Shown here piece by piece: positions 1 through 8,700 of a stretch of DNA of 20,940 nucleotides; within the stretch, counting starts at the first letter, position 1, and every line of letters begins with the position of its first letter. Made by a program: the position numbers and the translations under genes. The stretch is from Chloromonas sp. AAM2. Lineage: Eukaryota; Chlorophyta; Chlorophyceae; Chlamydomonadales; Chlamydomonadaceae. Location: positions 1-20,940 of the forward strand of contig QAXH01006319.1 in NCBI GenBank assembly GCA_004335635.1, in the 5' to 3' direction. Under the pieces are notes generated by a model. It had not been told where the DNA came from and made no database searches. It saw only the letters and a program-made list of their open reading frames with translations.

Positions 1-40
1 CCGTTCCGTGTCCTCTGACGGCTTCCCTGGTGTAAATACA

Positions 41-44
41 CACA

Positions 45-78
<34 letters not shown>

Positions 79-90
79 TATATACATACA
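41..90. repeat. AT-rich microsatellite
   Basis: An alternating TA run of about 20 bases (about 43-62) is followed by imperfect TATG/TATA units up to about position 90. On the minus strand it lies just beyond the first copy of the 290-base repeat and interrupts the reading frame that runs on from that repeat. Confidence 0.9.
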
Positions 91-120
91 CGGTGAACGG
101 CGGGGTGACCATAGCGTGTT

Positions 121-410
121 GTGGTAGACGATGCACTGCCAATTCTGGGACAGCAAACCAGGCCTACACAGGAACTACAGTGTCAAAAGACGAAATGGGT
201 GTGTGTCCCGTCAGGACGAATTCCTCAGAAATCTGTAATGTAAGTCGCCACCAAGTGTTCTAGCTGCTTCACTCTCTTGAGCAAACTCATGTGTTGCGCA
301 CGGAGACGTCCCACAGCCTGTCGCAAATTCTCTCTTCTTGGTCGCTCTGGGGTTGGCGTGTGTCCTTGGTCCAAGGGTGACTCTTCTGTTGCTTCGTTTG
401 ACATAGTGGA
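121..410 (-). repeat. Dispersed direct repeat, copy 1 (virus-like element)
   Basis: This stretch aligns with 20230-20518 in the same orientation over about 290 bases, with few or no indels. The best matched part (225-346) encodes a protein tail on the minus strand. The next part (121-175) encodes a second matching block, F-A-V-P-E then H-R-L-P. Similarity stops near 410, where a DNA polymerase remnant begins, and near 121 on the other side. The repeat is most likely part of a Polinton-like or virus-like element and not host sequence. Confidence 0.85.
225..404 (-). CDS. C-terminal coiled-coil tail of an element protein, copy 1
   Basis: On the minus strand a frame runs from ATG (402-404) to TGA (225-227), 59 codons. 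The first half is polar and rich in Glu and Pro. The second half is a basic amphipathic helix with leucine or valine at heptad-like spacing (SLLKRVKQLEHLVATYITDF at the end), as in a short coiled coil. The copy at 20336-20518 has the same tail. Over the last 40 sense codons I count ten synonymous codon differences and four amino-acid changes (Leu/Trp, Arg/Lys, Leu/Val, Met/Thr), and the stop codon is shared. That pattern shows a real protein end. It could be a small protein starting at this Met or the C-terminus of a longer one, because the same frame stays open upstream except for a single TAG at 414-416. I do not recognise the family. Confidence 0.6.
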   Translation of the reverse strand: MSNEATEESPLDQGHTPTPERPRRENLRQAVGRLRAQHMSLLKRVKQLEHLVATYITDF

Positions 411-413
411 TCT

Positions 414-1040
414 CTATGTGATGTACGAGGTGTCCTGGGGGGTGTCGTATTTTTTCAAATGTTGGGATGGCGATGAGGGTGACATGATGTATGGATTGTT
501 TGCTGCGGCGTGCCTGTGTGAGATCATCACCATCACCCCTGATGCCCCTCTCCACAAACACATGCATGTCCTCGTCCGTCAGCAGTTGCAGCTTTTGTCC
601 TGTCATCTTGAGCATGGCATCAAATCCTAGGCCAGGCAGGCTGACGTATCCTAGGGGATCCAGTTTGAAATGCTCCATGCTCCAATCCCTGAAGCTTTCA
701 AACACATCTGTCAGCAGAAGCACATCGGTCTGCATATACGCTTCCACGTACTCTTGCATTGTCTTGCAACCAAACGCCTGCCATGTGCATTGCGCACGAG
801 TGTACTCTGTGTCTGAGATGCCTGAATGAGTCAGGGTCGAGTAGAAGTCCTGTTTAGACTGGCACAACACTCCCTTCTGAGTGACCAAGCCCAGCAGGTT
901 GTCCTCAGCAGCACCATTGGCAACACCACTGCCCTGCAAGTCATGCATGTGCTTCCTGGTGAACGTAAATTAGTGCATGCCATGCCCTTTGAGGCTGCCT
1001 GTTAGCGTGTCCAGGGATGATGTCATGCTTTTGTCCGCTC
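414..1040 (-). pseudogene. Decayed protein-primed family B DNA polymerase fragment (Polinton/Maverick-like)
   Basis: On the minus strand this encodes pieces of a DNA_pol_B_2-type polymerase, the class found in Polintons/Mavericks, related viruses and linear plasmids. Visible in order are an exonuclease-side block with MTSSLDTL (near 1023), then GISDTEY, YMQTDVLLLTDVFESFRDW (near 680-740), LPGLGFDAMLKMTG, ELLTD-like QLLTDEDM and GIRG (near 520-530). After GIRG the match continues one frame over (MISHRHAAANNPYI), which shows a frameshift. Other damage is a TAA near 971-975, a missing stretch of about 20 residues before SKQDFYSTLT compared with the family, and an end at SYIT plus TAG (414-416), just before the expected palm motif with Tyr-Leu-Asp. 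The catalytic polymerase domain is absent. It is a remnant with no likely activity. Family assignment is from recalled motifs, and the host element type is an inference. Confidence 0.8.
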
Positions 1041-2273
1041 TTGTATATGTAGGTACGACTCTGCCTTAGGACATGGGCCAGCCTCTGTACAGCTTCCCAA
1101 GGGCGTCGCCGTCACTCGTTGTAAAAGTGAGATCACTGCGCAGTCTAATTCACGAAACGAGAGCAAAGTAGTCCGGAGCTATCTCCCGTTTCCGATCGGT
1201 GCGCAATTTCAATTCAAATTTGTGTAAGTGTTTTGGTCCGGGCCGTCGTCGCCGGCCGTCGTCTCCGGGGATGAGGTGTCGGTACGTTCTGGTTGATGCT
1301 TCAGTCAACGGATGTGCTTGTAACTAGCAAGACTTGATTGTTACTGTCTCGTCTGCCACAGTGACTCACCAATCATGGACTCGTCAGTCATGGATTTTAG
1401 TCTGATACAAGGAATTGACGACAGACAGGAGAAGCAACACATTCAGTGACGCAACAGTGACGCTGCTACCAGGCAGGATGACAGGAGTGTGAACCGCTTT
1501 CATGTGGTTCGGGATCACGTCGCATATGGCAATGTCATGATGTTGCTTGTCCCAGCAGTGGCACTACGCCGTCCACCAGCATCACACATCCCATACCGTG
1601 GTAGAACACCACTGACAGTGTACCACTTCAAAGCACACAGAGGTGAACTGGATAACTGACAGGAATTGTCCCAGAACTGGCAAACTTCTATTTTTTCGGT
1701 CTCTTCACAGCGCTGGCCTCACAGCTGGCTGGCTGTAGGACTCAGTTATCTGTCTCGTCCAAGAAATCAAATCACAGTCCTAGAACAAAACCATTACTGA
1801 TCCATTCCTCACACCTTGTCCTGCTCACAGGTGATCCATTCCTCACACCTCTCTGTCGGCAGTTGGAATTTGCAATTTGTTCGTTGCGCCCCATGTGCTC
1901 TGCCGGTTCCGCCAAGGAACTTGTCGTTCAAGCTGCCACTAGCTCTAGGAATCAGCTGTTCCTCGCAGACTCCATTTGTCAGGCAGACTTCCTGAACCAA
2001 CCTCCCCCAATGGTTGCGAACCTGGTGACCAGCTGAGGGCGACCAGACCGCATTCAGGGTGAGGACACCAATGTGCATAATGCCAAGCGACAGAGGGCGA
2101 CAGCAGGGCATGGCAACACGCACCTGGTTCAGATCGTTTCCAAATGAAATGTTTGCACATGGTGAGCATCGCAGAGAGTGGAGCATCTAAGCGAGAGCAG
2201 CTCAACTCGGTAGAGCTTACACCTGAACGGGTCGTTTAGCCAAGCGGGCTTCTGAGCCAAGGCATCTGACGCC
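1041..2273. other. Intergenic stretch upstream of the transporter, no recognised gene
   Basis: I recognise no gene here. Two consecutive open stretches on the plus strand lack stops for longer than usual: 1450-1659 (70 codons) and 1656-2036 (127 codons, opening on GIVPELANF). Neither has a clear start or a known motif, and the second is overlapped by a 125-residue open frame on the other strand. A direct repeat of about 19 bases (tgatccattcctcacacct) occurs at about 1799 and 1832. The region could hold eroded element sequence plus the promoter of the transporter. No TATA box is convincing. Confidence 0.4.
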
Positions 2274-4897
2274 ATGGCCGGGGACAACAAGGCGACTCGC
2301 ACCAAGGTTATCCGGGAGATTATCAAGTCGTATACTTACGTCTTAATATGGATGAGCATCTCGTGCGCGGTCATCCTCTTCAACAAATGGCTCCTCGCGT
2401 TCAGCCATTTTCCCTTTCCGATCGCTCTGACAGTGTGGCACATGCTTTTCTGCTCCAGCGTCGGGGTGATAGCCGTGCGCGTACTAAAGGTGGTCAAAAG
2501 CCACAATATGACAGCCCGGGAGTACATGAAGCGTGTCATGCCCATCGGTAAGCTGTCGTCTCCGCATTTCATGGGCCAAATGGTGTGGGTCTGAGCCAGA
2601 GCTCTGCCCAACTGCATCGCAGGTCTCTTGTACGCTGGCAGCCTATGGTTGGCCAACTCATCCTACCTGTATCTTTCGGTATCCTTCATCCAGATGACCA
2701 AATCCCTCATGCCAGGCTTGGTGTATGCGTCCGGCGTCATGCTGGGCACGGAAAAGTTCTCACAAGCCACCACTCTGAACATGATAATGATTGCATTTGG
2801 CGTGGTTGTGTGTGCGTGGGGCGAGACGGGTCTGGCCATCAAGGGCCTGATACAGCAGCTGTCAGCTCTTGGTTTTGAGGTAAGCCAGTGCCAAAGAAGC
2901 TGTCATGTGTGATCAAGGCAATGTGCAATAAGCATTTGTAGCAGATGCCAGCAGAATGCGCAAATGCATTTGCCAGGAGATGTAAGTCGAGTGTGTTCAA
3001 TACTCAACCTTGTTGGTGCCTGCAGGCAATGCGTCTGACCATGGTGCAAGTGCTCATCAACAGCAAGGGTCTCAACATGAACCCCATGCAGAGCTTGTAC
3101 TATGTATCCCCCGCATGCCTGGTCTGCTTGCTGGTCCCCTTCAGTGAGTGAGGGCTGATAAGTGTCGACATGCAGCATATAACGACTCCACCCTGCAGAT
3201 GACTAGGCACATGAGCATGTAGGAGACACTGATGATATGCAGCGCACACAAGTTCATACTCAAACGTCTTCTGGTTGTCGGGTTTCAGCCATATGATTTG
3301 GTCTACCCTCTTGGTGTTTTGGATGCTTCCCAGATCATAAGTTGGATTTGCAGTTGAAGAGGTAATACTTGTGTGGGCAAATTCACATATGCTCTTGACT
3401 TGATGGACTTGGTGCTATGCAGTTCTGAAAGAAGTGCCTGACATGATGAGGCGCACAGACTGGGAGCTCAACCCCTCGGTCATGCTGGCCAATGCGCTGA
3501 CAGCCTTTGTCCTAAACTTGGTGCGTACATTAGGCAGCGCGCAAAGCAGGCAGCATACTTAGTACAGCACCAACTTGAATGGATCAGCAGTTGTGGAAAA
3601 TCAATTGGCACAGTACTGGCATTCTGTGTACTGAAATGGTTCTTGACAGAAGGGGACACTCTGACATCTTTCGCATGTTGATTGACATCATTAATACTGC
3701 AATCAACATCATCAGAAGTATCATTGGCATCTCAAAGGAGCCATCAAATTACTCTTTGGAAGCATCAGAAGTAGTACTAGTGTCGTACACCCTGGACGTG
3801 CCACGACCGTGCTGCTGAATGAAAAGTGAAAGGCAACTACGCGCTGGCACCTGTGAGGCCATCCAGAGTGTCAGCAGGTCACTACTTGACTTGCGGAGCA
3901 CAGAATCAGAAAGAACAGAAAGGACAAAAATAGAAAACGTTGCATGTCCCTCAGCGCATTGACCTGCGCTTGCATTTCCCTGCAGGCTGTGTTCCTGCTG
4001 ATTGGAAAGACGTCAGCGCTGACCATGAACATTGCTGGCGTGATCAAGGACTGGATGCTCATCTACTTCTCCTACTCCGTTTTCAAGGCACCGGTCTCGT
4101 CTACCAGCCTTTTCGGATACCTGTTCTGCTGCTCAGGGGTGGGTGCAGTGCAGCGATTGCGACGCCATGTAATCAATGACTTTGTAGCAGGAGACTGCAG
4201 GTGCATTGAAGTCAGCTTAACTGCCATGTTCCAGGGCAGATTGGCATTGAATAGCAACTGTCCTTGTCAAGGCAAGAAAATGTGGCCTGTTCCTGGCAAC
4301 AGTGTTTGCGCACTCATCATATGACATCAAGTACATGGTGTGCATCTTGCAGGTGGTGGTGTACAACCACATGAAGCTCCAAGCCATTCGTGCCAAGGTT
4401 TCAGCCAGCACGAATAAGGATGCAGAGTCCGGCCATGCCGGCTCAGGGGCCAACGCAGAAAGGTGAGCAAGGCCAGCATGAGTTATCAGACATGTGCTTG
4501 CCGACTGCTTCTCTTGCCCCGTTGTGTTCTTCTGTCTGGAATTCATTGACTCATGGAAGTTCTGGCTTCAGACATGGGTGTTGCTGTGACCATGATTCGT
4601 CTGGCGTTCTGTGTTGGCCACACGGATGGTCTAGCCTGCTTCTGCAATGTTGACAGCCTGCCATTGCTCAAGTGTGATTGTTCACATGTCTGCTTGCGCA
4701 GGTCCAAGGAAGACATTCTGTCTGAAATTCGCCGGCTCCAGTCGGAGATGTCTGCCCTGGAGGACCGGGTGCAGAGCAGCGCCAAGATGATGAATGGCAG
4801 CACCCAGCCACCTGACAACGCGCCGGTCTCAGTCATGCCCAATGCAAACATCACAGCAAGCGCACCTGGCGATCTGGCCAACGACAAGGATAAATGA
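2274..4897 (+). CDS. Sugar-phosphate/phosphate translocator-like transporter (DMT superfamily, TPT family)
   Basis: A multi-pass membrane antiporter of the plant TPT/nucleotide-sugar transporter family. Exons are 2274-2547, 2623-2879, 3026-3143, 3423-3520, 3986-4138, 4353-4462 and 4702-4897; together they make 1206 nt, 401 residues. All introns are GT-AG. The ATG is in a good context (gccATGg), with an in-frame TGA at 2253. Family landmarks in order: ILFNKWLL in the first membrane segment (about residues 34-41), [19 protein letters not shown] then SLMP (98-122), the NP-containing loop after KGL (exon 3), [17 protein letters not shown] (256-272) and VVVYNHMKL (301-309). About ten membrane segments are expected. 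The soluble C-terminus (about 337-401, exon 7) begins with a charged, probably coiled-coil helix and ends in a low-complexity tail. The closest class is the plant group annotated as probable sugar phosphate/phosphate translocators, usually placed in Golgi or other endomembranes. The substrate cannot be read from sequence, and no plastid transit peptide is evident. Confidence 0.9.
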
Positions 4898-5794
4898 CCT
4901 GGCACTTTGGAGAGCTGATCAGCTAACGACAATTGGGAATTGAGACAAGCAGCGTACGGATATGATAGTGTAGTAATCCACAGAAAGCTGCTGAGTGTGC
5001 CAAACGTGGCGCGATAGCACATGCCAGTTTGACTGTGAGAGACTTCACGTAGTTTGGGGCAAGGGCGTCACCCATTTCCTTGGCTGCCCGCCTTCCAGAT
5101 GTCCCTTACCACTTCAAGCATATGCCCTTCTCATTCCATGCCCTACAGGGCGTTCCAAGGGCTTGATGCGTTTATGAAACAGGATAAAGCAATGCAGCAA
5201 CGCATTCCCTTCACCACGCGTGATCAGACAAGCAGCCACATTCTTTAGAACAGGAAGGGACCTCAGTATGACTTGAGGCTTCTGGACCCTGTTGCGTGAT
5301 AATAGACTTGTGATTACCCCGTACCACCTGTGATGTTCCAGATTTTGTTTGGAGAGTGAAGCTGTTGATGTGATATCTGCTCGTTTACGTGACTTGTGAC
5401 CTCCCTGGTGTAACGCCTACAGCTCACTCCCACTTGACACTCCCTGGTGACACTCCCTGGTGTCGCTTGTGTAACACGTGACATGCGTGAGTGCAAGCCC
5501 ATACAGCGCTTTGCTGTTGACTCAGTTCATTCTCAAACAGCGCTCTCACACATACACAATTTCACATTGACGATGACGCGCACCTGAGGAGGCTTTCCAG
5601 GAGAGGAAACAACACGCTGCTGTGCTCAGCAAGGTGCAGCTTCTGCAAAAAAAAACTCTCACTAATACACAAGCGAATCACTCTCTTTGCAAGCCATCAT
5701 TATGTGTGACATGGTGGTGAATGTTGAGTCATAATTCTTCTTCTGCAAGTCTGGGTTCTCTTGCCAACACTTGCTCATGTAACTTCGTTCAGCT
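4898..5794. other. Intergenic region between transporter and SSADH genes
   Basis: This presumably holds the transporter 3' UTR and the SSADH promoter and 5' UTR. I see no coding exon. A 13-base unit, gacactccctggt, is repeated twice in tandem at 5436-5461, with related ccctggtg words at 5403 and 23. A run of nine A residues lies near 5647-5655. No clear TATA box or polyadenylation signal could be chosen. Confidence 0.5.
5436..5461. repeat. 13-base tandem duplication
   Basis: The unit gacactccctggt occurs twice head to tail. It is one of four 13-base-period duplications seen in this window. Confidence 0.8.
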
Positions 5795-8700
5795 ATGTTG
5801 TTCAGCAGAGGAATCTATGTGCAAGGGTTCAGATTTCCCACCGGGTTGATCCGGGTGATGAGCACTCAAACTACGCCCGCCGCGAACGCCAACTTGGCCG
5901 AGGCGGCCGAGGCAGCGGGTCTCACCCCGGGAAATGCAGCGGAAGAATTGTTGAAGCGACTAAACGACAAGACCCTGCTGCGTACGACCGGCTTCATCAA
6001 TGGAAAATGGACATCTGGATCCGACAAAGGGAAAACGTTCCAGGTGGGAAGCCCTTGCCTGAGTAGTGTTCTGTGCCGCCTGAATTTCTTGTTGCAGATT
6101 GAATCTACTGAGATGCCTGGGTACAAACAAGAAAGGGAAAGGGTGGTTGAGTTGCAAGGGAAGATGGGTTTAGACATCAGGGTTTTTACACCCCGCCAGC
6201 CACGGCAGGGCTGGCACTTGAGGCTCCTCTGATGGCCGGGTTGCCAAACAGGCTTGCTCAACATTGACTCTGTAAAGAAAAGAAGACAGGCACCTGCATG
6301 CTGCGTGTTTGAACTGGCACGCCTCCAAACCCTCAGTTACCTGGGCTGACCACACTTGTTTACCCTGACAGTTATGTACAGCTCTTGCTTGTGCCCAGGA
6401 TGACTCGTTGCTTTGAGGAGTGTGAGCTCAAACGAAAGAAACAAAGAAAGAAGCAAGGAAAGACAGGAAGAAAACAAGGAAGAGGACGTCGATCGGCGTA
6501 AGTAAGGAGGCCGAGCAGTTCAGCCCAACGCCCACGTGTGTGCTCAGCTGTAGGACTGTACACCTCACACGCCCAATGCAGGTTAAGAACCCCGCCACAG
6601 GACAGGTGCTGGCCACCCTGCCGCTCATGAAAGGCAATGAGGCGCGTGCGGCCATTGCAGCAGCGGACGCAGTGTTTCCCATGTGGAGCAAGCAAACAGC
6701 CAAGGAACGGGCAGCCATTCTCAAAAAGTGAGGCAGCCAGCACTGGTGCGGCCACAGGGTGTATGCGGGTCTCAGTCCAGGCGCCGAGGGGACTGCAAGG
6801 GGCCAAAGAATCCAGGCGTTACTCAGCTTGTGGCTGAGGTCAATCGGTAGGGTCAAATGGGGCCCAGGGACGTAGACACGACTCTGCGGTACAGGGCTCT
6901 GCACGGACGGGGTGTAGAGAGCGCCTGTGTCTTGACCATGTCTTGAGCATGCTCGCTATCACCAGCCAGTGCGTCTGTGCGTGCATTGTTGCCTTATGTG
7001 CACGGTTATGGCGTGCATGCAGGTGGCATGGTCTGATCCTTGACCATGCGGAGGACATCGCCACCATCATGACCATGGAGTGCGGCAAGCCACGGGCCGA
7101 GGCAAATGCAGAAATAATATCAGGGTACGTGAACAGAAGGTAACAAGCAAGACCGGCACACCTGTCATGCTTTTGTGCGACAGCACGTCAGGAAAGTGTA
7201 CTCTGCACCTCCCAAGCGTTGCACCGCAGCCATGCAGTAGTGACACTGGTGGCCCACGAGTGTGCAGCACCTCCTTGACATGCCATGATGCACGTTACCA
7301 TGACAGGTCAATGTTTTACTGTTTGCTACCGTGTGCAGGGCTGCTTCCGTTGAGTGGTTTGCCGAGGAGTGTAAACGAGTGACCGGGGATGTGCTCGAGC
7401 CGGGCAGCCGCGACAGGCGGATGATCACACTCAAACAGCCGGTGAGTGTACAGCGCCCACTGGGGAGTGACTTGCACTCACCACTCTGGTGGCACAGTTC
7501 CACTGTAAGCTTTGCTTGCGTTCCACAAGCTTTGTGTCTCGACTTTTCAAACCCTCAAACTTGTTTGATTCGCAGGCAGGGCATCTTACTGACCATGGGG
7601 CTTCATCAAGTCTTTAGGTTCTTTTGTATGTTGATTGGAAGCTTGTTCCATTTGCAAGGGCATTTCATACCGCCGCAACTGTTAATGTATCTCAAACCCA
7701 TTCTCATCATTTAGCATGCTGCAACCTGATCATGCGATGGCTGTTGCCCCCGCTTTCCCATCAGGTTGGTGTGGTGGGCGCCATTACCCCGTGGAACTTC
7801 CCCATGAGCATGATCACTCGCAAGGTTGCGCCCGCGCTGGCAGCCGGCTGCACGGTGGTGCTCAAGCCGTCTGAGCTTACCCCGCTGACGGCACTGGTGC
7901 TGGCGGGGCTGGCAGAGCGGGCCGGGCTGCCAGACGGCTGCTTCAACGTGGTAGTGGGGGACCCAGCAACCATTGGTGAGCACGTAGAGCCTGGCCATGG
8001 CTTACCCACCATTTGCACACAGCGCATTGTTCAGTGAATGCATGCGTGAATTTCATGCACATGCATTCATGCAGTCAAAATCTGGGGACGGAATAGAGCA
8101 AGCAGCGCACTGCACGTGCAATTCCAAACTGCAACTCTTCACCTCACCAGGCAGGGAGAAGGGTGTTGAGTAGCTGTAAAGTCAATAGCTTTCAGCGGAT
8201 TGGGAAGTACTGTAAAAGCACTGCACTGCAAAAGGTATTGCAAAAGCGTATCTGTGGGCGCCCGCTTCCAACATGAAGTGGCGCTGAAGTAATGTTATGC
8301 ATGCGTGTGCTGCTGCCTCCCTTTGCCTCCGTCCAGGTGCTGAGTTGACGAGTAATGAGACCATTCGCAAGATCGGTTTCACCGGGTCCACAGCGGTGGG
8401 CAAGATGCTCATGGCGCAGGCAGCAGCCACTGTAAAGGTGGGCGGGCGGGCAGCAGGCATGCACCGTTCTGACTCCAGAGAATGTGCGAGAGGGTGTGTG
8501 GGTCCCTGTACCCTTTGTAAACTGTTAAGGTGGGCAAGAGCAGCCCTGGCCCCCAGGAGGGTGCAGGCGGGTGCAGGGGTCCAAGCTGCATTGTGTCTGG
8601 ATTGGGCCGTGCGGGAGGGTGAAACTCTCTTTCTGCGTTTGTGGAATGCTCATTAGCATTTTCTGGGGATGGTGAGTTGGATGGTTCAGGGAATTGAGCG

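Noticed and set aside
1809..2186. A 125-codon minus-strand frame upstream of the transporter as a host gene
   Set aside because: There is no recognisable domain, and composition is Cys/His/Pro-mixed as in random antisense frames. It is overlapped by open frames on the other strand.
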